64,000 nt of DNA from Bifidobacterium avesanii (lineage in GTDB: Bacteria; Actinomycetota; Actinomycetes; Actinomycetales; Bifidobacteriaceae). Each line of letters starts with the position of its first letter. Position 1 is the stretch's first letter. The stretch is from NCBI RefSeq assembly GCF_009299475.1, contig NZ_WBSN01000001.1, forward strand, positions 186,001-250,000. Direction: 5' to 3'. This document shows, one piece after another, positions 41,201 to 48,963 of the stretch. Both the position numbers and the translations under genes were made by a program. Under the pieces are notes generated by a model, which did not search any database, was not told where the DNA came from, and saw nothing but the letters and a program-made list of their open reading frames with translations.

Positions 41201-41641
41201 CTTGCCCTCCTTGCCGAACAGGAAGCGCGGGTTCATGTCGTGCGTGTCCGCCTTGGGGTCGGTGGTGACGAACACGCGGCCCTGATCGTCCGCGAGCGCG
41301 ATCTGCGCGTAGCTGGAGTCGTGGCGTCCGCAGAAGATGCCGAGCGAGAAGCCGCGGCCGCGCATTTCCGGCAGCTGGGCCCATCCGAGCTTCAATCCCG
41401 CGGGCACGCCGTCGATGCCGTGGTCGAAGACGCGGCGCTTGACCAGCGGCCCGAGCGGGCGTGCGTGGCGGGTGAGCTCGGCCACCATGTCGGGGTTGCC
41501 GCCCTCGCGGCGCTGTGATTCGACGGATTTGAGCGCGTCGGAGAAGGTGTCGGCGCTGATGCCGCGGCCCGTCCGCCCCCTGAGCCGGTCGATGATCTGG
41601 CGCAATCCGGCGTGGTTCTTATACTGGGGCTTTTGAGACAT
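38285..41641 (-). CDS. Large TPR-containing protein of unknown function
   Basis: A 1118-residue soluble protein, start MSQKPQYKNHAGLRQ at 41641. No signal peptide or membrane span is evident. Residues about 1-570 have no recognised family (markers GRRFGKSDENAKTVEA and SSYSGGYFFGWDSSLAFP). Residues about 575-680 are a Gly/Asp/Ala-rich acidic linker. The last 300 residues contain helical repeats of TPR type (AKAALPHLNRMVAYAPAYPLSHMRLG, then DWDSARAACLNALRVS). The frame stays open far upstream over the divergent gene, but that part is antisense. GACAAT 6 bases before the ATG suggests a leaderless start. It begins 43 bases upstream of ligA on the same strand. Confidence 0.82.
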   Translation of the reverse strand: MSQKPQYKNHAGLRQIIDRLRGRTGRGISADTFSDALKSVESQRREGGNPDMVAELTRHARPLGPLVKRRVFDHGIDGVPAGLKLGWAQLPEMRGRGFSLGIFCGRHDSSYAQIALADDQGRVFVTTDPKADTHDMNPRFLFGKEGKVRLPHGRRFGKSDENAKTVEAVTGGIAGRDDAGRMNWLASWLKVGDRYTLEQLRPKLPDDLRHDLEYRDAIAVAFFAAYMLPQIHGLLIGFGSGNIFRRLNREAPIGAIRRSIRDTLEARSRNMRASGLEDQFADLMREAGALGDVSGLEPVHGAEPLHLYTSSYSGGYFFGWDSSLAFPAALRSLRIEGNLNRFAAVSSWLERNASIGAFPTEDTVTRAEAAQIDQAMLANPALIALGTDGYAPDFDPVRDDGTQAAWRMVDIARRTAGEIRGDAGSRDGRPSEWAYRQTLGTLVRRLRLPYRFDVEFRSNLAEGAAALGFTTAGTAMMPSSRYDAAHQQWISLADDARAQMSAAYNLRVGLIMAALAFGADERIRTVSLRIDSIGLEEAVAEQDSAISDMMRQALASFERMRTGSLGVPGPKAGPKDGDVHGDPSHTLVAGEETAGAAGADGGDADSDAATDDQVNAEFRSLMQGADLDETLFAPAAGGNGDGNGNGGEGAGDAEGVAGSEDGEDGSDGSDDDPMAVLRRNPSVRNLVNVTFERDRFLEHYRLEGLAHPFDFYRMFHAVMDVDPTGGLKPVTADFDLSDARFAPRGSQEEPELSTQELDPVSERVLGCEDTVGLAIQREDLLQRAVADFHRIAADDSLESVAKAQHAMAVVNRLSDPELTELAPKVTSALIDGEDTPELAFDLAQGLDRERLKARDLLFSGQTDQAIESIEAALKRMDDAFAARGVPRYFNSYAERVVYNRLFATPGETTVLIPDNLFYAHMEIADVLAQLKGAKAALPHLNRMVAYAPAYPLSHMRLGVQLARSEDWDSARAACLNALRVSLDRDDAAYAYYRLAYAAWMRDEFAVAAAAYIMSDHISSGSIGSLADELQELLARADSQCISVPRDVPQAQAVLRERELPVWPHTEVGQIVREAARVTVDQGMFVPARTLSVAAARMNDGDDQGVDAVQAQFLRSLNA

Positions 41642-41713
41642 GTTTTGATTGTCCCAACGCTGCCCGACATGAAGCCCTGAGAAAAACCGAGACGAACCGG
41701 AGGAAGCCCCGTC

Positions 41714-43951
41714 ATGACACGCCTGTTCAACCGACGCACCCGCGCGATCTGGATCGCGGCACTGGTCATCGTGCTGGCGGAGCTGTTCGTGTTCAACCTG
41801 CCGCACTGGATCTCGCTCGCCTCCGCCGCCCCCGTCACCGACGACCGCAACGTCACGGTGGGCACTGGGCTCGCGGTGCGCGGCACGGGCGCCTACGAGA
41901 TCACCGACCCCATGCAGGCGTACCTCGAGATCGACGGGGTGGACGAGCGCGTGGACTATGTGCACGTGGACGCGGAGGGCGCGTGGGACGAGATGCTGCA
42001 GGACGCGCGGCAGACCACGCAGGCCAACCGTCCCAAGGACTCGTGGGGGCTCGCGCTGCTCGACGACACGTACGACAACGCCAACGAGACGCTGTCCATG
42101 ACCAACGTGCGCATCGACGTGAAGGTGGACGGCCAGTGGAGGGCCAACCGGGCCGACTACTACAACGCGAACATCGAGGAGTCGAACTATCTGAGGAATC
42201 GCGTGAAGGGCGACGCCGAGGCGGTGCGCCTGTGGTTCCAGGAGGCGGCCGGCAGCAAGATCCGCTTCACGTCCATGACCGCCAACGCGCGCGTGCCGCT
42301 TTCGGTGAACCCGATCCGCCTGCTCGCCATGGCGCTGGTGGCCGCGTTCCTCGTCGTCTTCCGCCCGTCCTCGGCGCTGTGGCGCATTCCGCTGGACACG
42401 CACAGCCGGGGCCAGCGGTGGGCCCTGGCCGGCCTGCTCACGCCGGCTGCGCTCGTGGCGCTGTCCATCACGGTGGGCAACGTGTGGTTCTTCTCCCCCG
42501 GCGTCTACCACCATCCCGGCCAGTTCACGTACGACTTCGACCAGTACGCGCATCTGGCGGATTCGATCCTCAAGGGCCAGCCGTGGCTCGACCTGCCCGT
42601 GCCGGACGAGCTCGCCGCGGCGGCCAACCCGCTCGACATCGCCACGCGCAACCGGCTCGTGCAGTCGGGCGTGCACCCGGTGTACTGGGACTACGTGTTC
42701 TTTCAGGGGCACTGGTATTCGTACTTCGGCGTGATTCCGGCCGTGCTGCTGTATCTGCCGTATCAGGCCGTCACGGGCGGCATGCTGCCCACGGCCACCG
42801 CGCTCGCGTGGATGATGTTCGGCGCGCTTCTCTTCGGCGCGCTCATGGTGGTGCGCGTCATCCGCCGCTACTTCCCGGGCGCGTCGTTGGCGGCCACGGG
42901 ACTGGCGATCATCGTGTTCTCGTGCGGCGCGAACATTCCCTACCTGTGCTACCGCAGCAACTTCTACGCGGTGCCGATGACCTCCTCGCTGCTGGTCACC
43001 ACGCTTGGCCTGTGGCTGTGGCTGGGCGCCAAGAGGCCGGACGGGCAGCTGTCGTGGGTGCGCGTGGGCTTCGGCGCGCTGTGCGTCGCGGCGAACCTCG
43101 GATGCAGGACCATGTACGTGTTCGCGGCGCTGCTCGCCTTCCCGATCTTCTGGCAGGACATCAAGGAAATCCTCGCCGGCGTGAGGGCCCGCACGATGGG
43201 GGTCGCGGAGATCGTCAAGCCCGTCGCCGCCATGGCGCTGCCGGCGCTGGCCGTGACCCTGCCGCTGCTGTGGTACAACCACTGGCGGTTCGGCTCGTAC
43301 CTCGACTTCGGCAACGACTATCAGATGACGGTGATCGACCTGACGAGCTACAAGGCTCCGCTGGCCGACCTGCCGCTGACTCTGTTCTACTTCCTCGCGC
43401 TGCCGCCGCGGTTCATCGACGTGTTCCCGTTCCTCGCGATCAGCCCGTCGCCGTACGTCAACTGGCAGTACATGGAGCCGTCGATCGGCGGAATCTTCTT
43501 CGCGATCCCCGTGCTGCTGCTCGTCTTCGCGTTCCCGCTCATGCGCCGGCGCCTGCACGCCCGGCACCTGTGGGGCTTCGGCTGGACGGCGATCGCGTGC
43601 GCCGCGCTGGTGATGCTGTTCGACGCGCAGAAGGCCGGCTTCGGCTGGCGGTACATGACCGACTTTAGCTGGCTCGTCACCTTGGCGGTGCTGTTCGCCA
43701 TGCTCGCGTTCATGGACTTCACGCCGGGAGCCCCCACGCCGGACGCCGGCGCGCCCGAAGGCGCTCTCGAACGTTCGACAATCGCGATGCCGCTTGGCCA
43801 GCGCCGCATGATCCGCGTCGTCATGGCGCTGGTGGTCGTGACGGCCGTGGTCACGTTCCTGTCCTACTTCGTGGTGGGCCGTCAGGACTCCATGTACCGT
43901 CTCGTGCCGGACCTGTGGACCTCGTTCGGCTCGTGGGTCAAGGCGCTGTAG
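41714..43951 (+). CDS. Polytopic membrane protein, possible GT-C-like glycosyltransferase
   Basis: A 745-residue protein. One helix at about 12-34 (IWIAALVIVLAELFVFNLPHW), then about 160 extracytoplasmic residues (DRNVTVGTGLAVRGTGAYEI), then about ten further helices to the C-terminus. The early luminal loop and multi-span body resemble GT-C enzymes, but I see no certain catalytic motif; FDQYAHLADSILKGQPWLDLP is the best candidate for the acidic loop. The ribosome site GGAGGAAGCCCCGTC is strong. Function open. Confidence 0.75.
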   Translation: MTRLFNRRTRAIWIAALVIVLAELFVFNLPHWISLASAAPVTDDRNVTVGTGLAVRGTGAYEITDPMQAYLEIDGVDERVDYVHVDAEGAWDEMLQDARQTTQANRPKDSWGLALLDDTYDNANETLSMTNVRIDVKVDGQWRANRADYYNANIEESNYLRNRVKGDAEAVRLWFQEAAGSKIRFTSMTANARVPLSVNPIRLLAMALVAAFLVVFRPSSALWRIPLDTHSRGQRWALAGLLTPAALVALSITVGNVWFFSPGVYHHPGQFTYDFDQYAHLADSILKGQPWLDLPVPDELAAAANPLDIATRNRLVQSGVHPVYWDYVFFQGHWYSYFGVIPAVLLYLPYQAVTGGMLPTATALAWMMFGALLFGALMVVRVIRRYFPGASLAATGLAIIVFSCGANIPYLCYRSNFYAVPMTSSLLVTTLGLWLWLGAKRPDGQLSWVRVGFGALCVAANLGCRTMYVFAALLAFPIFWQDIKEILAGVRARTMGVAEIVKPVAAMALPALAVTLPLLWYNHWRFGSYLDFGNDYQMTVIDLTSYKAPLADLPLTLFYFLALPPRFIDVFPFLAISPSPYVNWQYMEPSIGGIFFAIPVLLLVFAFPLMRRRLHARHLWGFGWTAIACAALVMLFDAQKAGFGWRYMTDFSWLVTLAVLFAMLAFMDFTPGAPTPDAGAPEGALERSTIAMPLGQRRMIRVVMALVVVTAVVTFLSYFVVGRQDSMYRLVPDLWTSFGSWVKAL

Positions 43952-43982
43952 CGCGTCGCCCGTAGCGTGCCATACTGGAGGC

Positions 43983-44783
43983 ATGCTGTTCGATTTTCTG
44001 CGCAAGGGCGAATCATTCCAGAACCATCCCGACGCCGCCGCGTTCGAGCTCGGCAACGTCGGCTACACGTACGAGGACGGCGGCGTGGGCCTGCTGCGCA
44101 CGTCCCTGAACATCACGCCGGACGACAAGCGCGTCGCGGTGATCGGCCTCAACGGCTCGGGCAAGACCACGCTGCTCAAGCTGCTCGACGGCGCGCTCGT
44201 CCCGGCCGAGGGCGTCACGGTCACGGTCGGCGGCGAGACGCTGAACACGGCGTCCAAGCGCGATTTGAAGCGCGTCGAGCAACTGGTGGGCCGCGTGCGG
44301 CGCGAGGAGATCCCGAACGCGTTCTATCAGGCGAAGGACATCGCCGAGGCCCTGACCGCGCCGTTGAAGAAGCGCAGGGTCGCCGAAGGCGAGCGCAACG
44401 CGATCGTGGGCAACCTGCTCGCGCATTTCAACCTGTCGGATTCCGCGCGGCGGGCCGCCTCGGAGCTGGATTCGGAGAAGCGGCACCTGCTGGCCATCGC
44501 GGCGGCGCTCACGTTCAACCCGGCCGCGATCGTGGCCGACGAGCCGACCAAGGGACTGGACGAGGTGGGTTCCGCGCATGTGGCGGCCGCGCTGTTCAGC
44601 TACGACAAGCAGGTGGTCTTCGCCACGCACGACACGGACCTGATCCGCCGCCCGGAGTACGCGATCGGGCGCACGCTGGTGCTCGACGAGCATCGGATCG
44701 CCTTCGACGGCAAGCCTGACGAGGCCGTGGCCTTCTACGAGGACCTCATCCGGCGCAAGGCCGAGGCGCTCCGCGCGCGCTGA
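43983..44783 (+). CDS. Orphan ECF-type ATPase with altered signature motif
   Basis: A 266-residue CbiO/EcfA-like ATPase: Walker A GLNGSGKTT, Walker B AAIVADEPTKGLDE, H-loop FATHDTD. The ABC signature is LDSEKRHLLAI instead of LSGGQ, so its partner chain may supply the second active site. No EcfT or S gene is adjacent. A CATACT -10-like box lies 6 bases before the ATG, and GGAGG is too close to act well as a ribosome site. Confidence 0.82.
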   Translation: MLFDFLRKGESFQNHPDAAAFELGNVGYTYEDGGVGLLRTSLNITPDDKRVAVIGLNGSGKTTLLKLLDGALVPAEGVTVTVGGETLNTASKRDLKRVEQLVGRVRREEIPNAFYQAKDIAEALTAPLKKRRVAEGERNAIVGNLLAHFNLSDSARRAASELDSEKRHLLAIAAALTFNPAAIVADEPTKGLDEVGSAHVAAALFSYDKQVVFATHDTDLIRRPEYAIGRTLVLDEHRIAFDGKPDEAVAFYEDLIRRKAEALRAR

Positions 44784-44810
44784 CGGATCGTCCGTCCCCT
44801 CCGGACGCCG

Positions 44811-46016
44811 CTACTCCTCCAGCATGGCGGCGACGGCGGCGAGCACCGCGCGCACGTTGGATTCGAACGCGTCCGGCTCGGGCAGCAGGGAGATCGCCAG
44901 ATATCCGTTGGACGTCATGTCGAAGAAGTAGCCGGGCTGCCCGGTGAGCCCGTGGTCGGCGATGAGCCTGAGCACGAGCGCGTTCTCGTCGATCACGCCG
45001 GGGAAGCGCAGCAGCACGTTCCAGCCGCCCTCGGCGCGCAGCACGGAGACCACGCCCAGCGGGTCGGCGTCCAGCAGTTCGTGCAGCCGCGCCAAATTGC
45101 CTCGAACGCGTTCGAGAACGAGTGCGGTCTGCTCCCCCGCCACGCCCAGCAGCGCGTCCATGCGGCTGGCGATGATGTCGCTCATGGGCAGGTAGTCGTC
45201 GGCGATCACGTCGAGCCGGCGCTTGGCCTCGGCCGCGTCCCCCTCCGGGCCGGACACCTGGATCCAGCCGACCTTGGCGTTCGGCGCGGCCAGCATCTTG
45301 GAGAACCCGTCGAGCGCGAAGGTGAGCACGCCGGTCTCCCCCGCCAGTCTCGAACGGTCGTCGAACGGTTCGAGGGCGTAGTCGAAGAACACCTCGTCGG
45401 CGATGAGCGCGACGCCGTGCTCGCGGCACAGCGCCACGATCCGCTCGCGCTCCCCCGCCTTCACGTACGAGCCGGAGGGGTTGTTGGGGTTGATGAGCAC
45501 GAGCGCGCGGATGCGCCCGCCGTCCGGTCCGTCGAGCAGCGCCTCGATGCCGGCCGCGTCGATCATCCACGACCCGTCGAAGAGCAGCTGGTATTCGATC
45601 GCGTCCACGCATTCGAGCCCGGCGATGGACTCGATGAGCGGGTAACCCGGCTTGGGGGCGAGCACCGCGTCGCCGGCGTCGCACAGCAGCTTGATGAGCC
45701 ACGAGTACGCCTCGGACGTGGAGCTCAGCAGATACAGGTCGTCCGGATCGACCGGCTTCGGTTCGCGCCCGGCCGCCGCGGCCTCGAGCGCGTGCAGGCC
45801 GGTCAGGTAATCAGCCAGGGATTCGCGCGCATGACGAGGTCCGCGCGGCTCGGCGGAGTAGACCCACGGCACCTCGTCCGAGCTCAGCCCGTGGCGGGTG
45901 GGGTTGGAGTCGTTGAGCTTGCCGAGCGCCACGCCCGCCGCCTTCGCCTCGAGTTCGGCTACGGCGATGGGGTTGAGCGTGCGCGATCCGACGCGCGAGG
46001 AGAAGTGAACGGTCAT
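44811..46016 (-). CDS. Class I/II PLP aminotransferase
   Basis: A 401-residue fold-type I aminotransferase. Key sites are LINPNNPSGSYV (substrate and PLP pocket), ADEVFFDYA (PLP-binding Asp), and the Schiff-base Lys in LDGFSKMLAAPNAKVGWIQV. The start MTVHFSSRVGSRTLNPIA at 46016 is preferred; a frame extension upstream has no support. Amino-acid specificity is unclear. TAGGGT lies 7 bases before the ATG with no clear ribosome site. Confidence 0.88.
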   Translation of the reverse strand: MTVHFSSRVGSRTLNPIAVAELEAKAAGVALGKLNDSNPTRHGLSSDEVPWVYSAEPRGPRHARESLADYLTGLHALEAAAAGREPKPVDPDDLYLLSSTSEAYSWLIKLLCDAGDAVLAPKPGYPLIESIAGLECVDAIEYQLLFDGSWMIDAAGIEALLDGPDGGRIRALVLINPNNPSGSYVKAGERERIVALCREHGVALIADEVFFDYALEPFDDRSRLAGETGVLTFALDGFSKMLAAPNAKVGWIQVSGPEGDAAEAKRRLDVIADDYLPMSDIIASRMDALLGVAGEQTALVLERVRGNLARLHELLDADPLGVVSVLRAEGGWNVLLRFPGVIDENALVLRLIADHGLTGQPGYFFDMTSNGYLAISLLPEPDAFESNVRAVLAAVAAMLEE

Positions 46017-46060
46017 GCGCCCCACCCTATCGCGACGCCGCGTCCAAGGCCCAAAAACGC

Positions 46061-46127
46061 AGAAGTTGCATATCCGCGCGCATACGGCCTCATCGGGGAG
46101 GCCCATGCGCGCGGATATGCAACTTCT
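46061..46127 (-). terminator. Very long perfect hairpin downstream of ppgK
   Basis: Arms of 23 perfect bases (46061-46083 and 46105-46127, outer end AGAAGTTGCATATCCGCG) enclose a second GGCCTC/GAGGCC stem. On the minus strand the hairpin is followed by GCGTTTTTGG. The position after the ppgK stop and the T tract fit a terminator; the length and perfection are more than a terminator needs. Confidence 0.7.
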
Positions 46128-46155
46128 GAGATTGGAACGGCCGATGGACGGCCTG

Positions 46156-46920
46156 CTACTGCTTGGTGCTGGCGTAGTACGCGGCGCCGACGATGCCGGC
46201 CGAATTGCGCAGCTTGGCGGGCACGATCGGGGTCTTGATGTCCACGTAGGGCAGGAACTTCTCGCTCACGCGGCTCACGCCGCCGCCGACCACGAACAGG
46301 TCCGGGTTGAAGTAGTGCTCGACGAGCCCGTAGTACTTGGTCAGGCGCTTGGCCCACTTCTTGTAGCCGAGGCCCTCCTGCTCGCGGATCGAGGAGGCGG
46401 CGTACTTCTCGGCGTCGCCCTTGCCCTTGGGCAGTTCGAGGTGGCCGAGCTCGGAGTTCGGGATGAGCACGCCGTTGTAGATGAGCGCGGTGCCGATGCC
46501 GGTGCCCAGCGTGGTGGCGATCACGAGGCCGTCCTGGCCCTTCGCGGCGCCGAACTGGACTTCCGCGAGGCCCGCCGCGTCGGCGTCATTGACCACGGTG
46601 ACCGGGCGGCCGCACGCGTCGGAGAAGCACTGCTGCACGTCCACGCCGATCCACGACTGGTCGAGGTTGGCCATGAAGTCGAGCGGCTTGCCGGGCTTGA
46701 TCGGCGCGGGGAACGCGATGCCCACGGGGGCGTCGGCGGGCACCTCGAAGTGGTCGAGCAGCTGCTTGACGATCGCGCCGACCGCGTCGGGCGTGGAGTT
46801 CTCGGGGGTGAGGATCTTGAGTCGGGGTTCGGCGAAGTCGCCCTTGGTCAAATCGACGGGAGCGCCCTTGATGCCGGATCCACCGATGTCGACGCCGAAG
46901 GCCTGCGCTGTTTCAATCAT
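46156..46920 (-). CDS. ppgK: Polyphosphate glucokinase
   Basis: A 254-residue ROK-type kinase that phosphorylates glucose with polyphosphate or ATP. Motifs: FGVDIGGSGIKGAPV at the N-terminus, ATTLGTGIGTALIYNG, and ELGHLELPKGKGDAEKYAA, the last specific for the PPGK group. The start MIETAQAFG at 46920 has AAGGAGATCGAAG upstream. It faces away from the nitroreductase gene. Confidence 0.95.
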   Translation of the reverse strand: MIETAQAFGVDIGGSGIKGAPVDLTKGDFAEPRLKILTPENSTPDAVGAIVKQLLDHFEVPADAPVGIAFPAPIKPGKPLDFMANLDQSWIGVDVQQCFSDACGRPVTVVNDADAAGLAEVQFGAAKGQDGLVIATTLGTGIGTALIYNGVLIPNSELGHLELPKGKGDAEKYAASSIREQEGLGYKKWAKRLTKYYGLVEHYFNPDLFVVGGGVSRVSEKFLPYVDIKTPIVPAKLRNSAGIVGAAYYASTKQ

Positions 46921-47134
46921 CTTCGATCTCCTTAGGGTTGGAGGTGAGCAACGAACCGGTACGATGATTCTAACGCGTCGGGTTGCCCGGCGCACGCCGC
47001 GACTGCAATCGTTTTCACCATGCGGTCGGGAGGGCGGGACGGACGCGGACGACAGGCACGGGCAACGGCACGGGCAACGGACGAGATTTTGCTCACATCG
47101 GGCGAACGGCGGCGCGGCCGAGGGCGCGCGCGGG

Positions 47135-47140
47135 GATAAT
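47135..47140 (+). promoter_or_regulatory. -10 box placed for a leaderless nitroreductase transcript
   Basis: GATAAT is followed by 7 bases and the ATG at 47148. GGGA between them is only 3 bases from the ATG, too near to be a good ribosome site. Confidence 0.4.
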
Positions 47141-47147
47141 GGGACGC

Positions 47148-47927
47148 ATGGAACATACGCAACTCATTGACGCCATTGATATCCGCACCGCCGTCCGCGC
47201 CTACGACCCGGACGAGATCGCCGACGATCAGGCCCGACAGCTGAGCATGACGCTCGACGCGGTCAACATGCTCTCCGGTCTCAACATCCAGCTCGTGCGC
47301 GACCAGCCCAAGGTGTTCGCCGAGGCCAACGAATCCGGCCACTACACCAACGCCGCGAACTATCTGGCGCTGGTCGGCCCGAAGAACGACCCCGAGTCCC
47401 GAGAGAAGGCGGGCTTCTACGCGGAGCGCGTGGTGCTCGCCGCCACGCTGTACGGCCTCGGCACCTGCTGGGTGGCCGGCAGCTGGGACCGCGAGGAGGC
47501 CGCGAGGCACTGCCGCGTCACGCCGAGCCAGGAGCTGTACGTGGGCGTGGTGATCGGGCATCCGGAGCATCACCTCGCCTACACGTCCAAGTCGTTCGAG
47601 GAGCTCGCCGAATTCCAGCGTACGCACCGGACGTCCAAGTCGTTCGAGGAGCTCACGCGCGGCATGTCCGCCGAGGCGCGCGAGCAGGCGCCCGACTGGT
47701 TCCGCGCGGGCGTCGAGGCCGCGGCGAAGGCGCCGAGCGCCATGAACCGCCAGCCCGTTCTGTTCTCCTGGGATCCCGATACCGGCACCGCCATCGCCTC
47801 GATCGACCCGGAGCTCGACGGCCCTGCAGCGCTCAACGACCTCGGCATCGCCAAGCTGCACTTCCAGATCGGCGCCGGCACCGGCGACTGGGCGTGGGGC
47901 AACGGCGGCATGTTCATCAAGAAGTGA
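47148..47927 (+). CDS. Nitroreductase-family flavoprotein
   Basis: A 259-residue member of the TM1586-like nitroreductase group (MEHTQLIDAIDIRTAVRAYDPDEI; LYGLGTCWVAGSW; WFRAGVEAAAKAPSAMNRQP). It should bind FMN and use NAD(P)H; the natural substrate is unknown. Residues about 146-169 hold a tandem repeat (TSKSFEEL twice, 16 residues apart) encoded by identical 24-base DNA copies, probably a recent in-frame duplication. A strong terminator follows. Confidence 0.85.
   Translation: MEHTQLIDAIDIRTAVRAYDPDEIADDQARQLSMTLDAVNMLSGLNIQLVRDQPKVFAEANESGHYTNAANYLALVGPKNDPESREKAGFYAERVVLAATLYGLGTCWVAGSWDREEAARHCRVTPSQELYVGVVIGHPEHHLAYTSKSFEELAEFQRTHRTSKSFEELTRGMSAEAREQAPDWFRAGVEAAAKAPSAMNRQPVLFSWDPDTGTAIASIDPELDGPAALNDLGIAKLHFQIGAGTGDWAWGNGGMFIKK
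47583..47654 (+). repeat. 24-base direct repeat inside the nitroreductase gene
   Basis: Identical 24-base copies occur at 47583-47606 and 47631-47654, 48 bases apart, so the reading frame is kept. Both encode TSKSFEEL. The intervening 24 bases are not repeated a second time. Confidence 0.9.
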
Positions 47928-47976
47928 CGTCGCATGCCGGGCGTTCCGGCGGTCGACGGCGATCACGGCAATGAGG

Positions 47977-48006
47977 AAGGGAACGGTTCGACGCCGTTCC
48001 CTTTTT
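47977..48006. terminator. Rho-independent terminator between convergent genes
   Basis: AAGGGAACGG pairs with CCGTTCCCTT, then TTT. It ends the nitroreductase transcript and may also serve the converging glycosyltransferase gene. Confidence 0.9.
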
Positions 48007-48031
48007 CATGCTTTCGAGCGCCCCTATTCGC

Positions 48032-48895
48032 TCACGGCCGCTTCCGCCCCCGCAGCGCCACGACCGCCCGGTACCCCCGCTGCCGCAGTCCCGTGGGCAC
48101 CAGCCGGTACGCGGCGCGCACGAGCACGTTGCGCGCGAACTGCGGAACATTGACGAAACCCATTTTCAGGAACGCCCGCTGCAGCCCGAGCTCGCCGCGG
48201 AACATCTCCCATCCCCCGCGCCGCGTGTAGGCGCCCGCGTCCACGCGGTACAGCACCAGCACGTCGGGCACGTTGCGCAGCTTCGCGCCGCGCATCATGA
48301 GCCGAGCCCACAGCAGGTAGTCCTCGAACCGCCCGGCCCGCTCCGGGTATCCGCCGGCGTCCAGCACCGCCGACCTGCGGAACGCCACGCTGGGGTGGTG
48401 CAGCGGCGACTGCATGCGCGCGTACCGCTCGAGCTCCGGCCCGCCCGCCGGCAGCGTGCGCACCTGCCCGCGTTCTATCTTGTCGCCGCGGTCCGCGGAT
48501 TCCTGCGTGAACTCCTGGATGGACGACCCGACCAGATCCGCCCCGGCCTCGAGCACCGGAATCTCCACGGCGTACCGTTCCGGCAGCGCGATGTCGTCGG
48601 CGTCCGCGCGCGCCACGAACTCGTGCGCGCACGCCTTGAGCCCCTCGTTGAGCGCCGCCGCCAAGCCGCGGCACTCCTCCAGCCGCACCACCGTCACCGC
48701 AACGCCCTCCGGCTCCAGCAGCCCCGGCAGGCGGACCAGATACTCCTCGACCTCATCCGGCACCCTGCCGTCGCGCGCCACCACGAGCTGGGAGGGCCTG
48801 CGCGCCTGTCCGACCGTGTTGGACCGCACGGCCTCGCGGAAGAACGCCAACGAATCGCCGCCGTACACCGGCAGCAGCACCGAAAATTCCTGCAT
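48032..48895 (-). CDS. Family 2 glycosyltransferase (A)
   Basis: A 287-residue GT-A enzyme. Nucleotide-binding start MQEFSVLLPVYGGDSLAFFREAVRS; the metal motif is ADADDIALPERY (DxD); then GSSIQEFTQE and HHPSVAFRRSAVLDAGGYPER, typical of cell-wall polysaccharide transferases. The start at 48895 is chosen for the length and TAGGAT 7 bases upstream. It diverges from the next glycosyltransferase gene across 68 bases. Acceptor and sugar are unknown. Confidence 0.88.
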   Translation of the reverse strand: MQEFSVLLPVYGGDSLAFFREAVRSNTVGQARRPSQLVVARDGRVPDEVEEYLVRLPGLLEPEGVAVTVVRLEECRGLAAALNEGLKACAHEFVARADADDIALPERYAVEIPVLEAGADLVGSSIQEFTQESADRGDKIERGQVRTLPAGGPELERYARMQSPLHHPSVAFRRSAVLDAGGYPERAGRFEDYLLWARLMMRGAKLRNVPDVLVLYRVDAGAYTRRGGWEMFRGELGLQRAFLKMGFVNVPQFARNVLVRAAYRLVPTGLRQRGYRAVVALRGRKRP

Positions 48896-48949
48896 GCCGC
48901 CCATCCTACCCAAGCCGGCGTCCCGTCCCGACCGCCGCGGCCCGCCCGC

Positions 48950-48955
48950 TATAAT
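48950..48955 (+). promoter_or_regulatory. Consensus -10 box for a leaderless glycosyltransferase transcript
   Basis: TATAAT is followed by 8 bases and the GTG start codon at 48964. No Shine-Dalgarno can fit between them, so the transcript probably begins at the start codon. Confidence 0.55.
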
Positions 48956-48963
48956 GAACGCTC

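Noticed and set aside
43768..43777. CGAACGTTCG as a LexA (SOS) box
   Set aside because: It is inside a coding region and lacks the 4-base spacer of the CGAAC-N4-GTTCG site.
41642..44056. Upstream extension of the TPR protein frame
   Set aside because: The extension reads antisense through the membrane protein gene and part of the ATPase gene; the composition is His/Arg/Glu-skewed and the true start MSQKPQY fits better.
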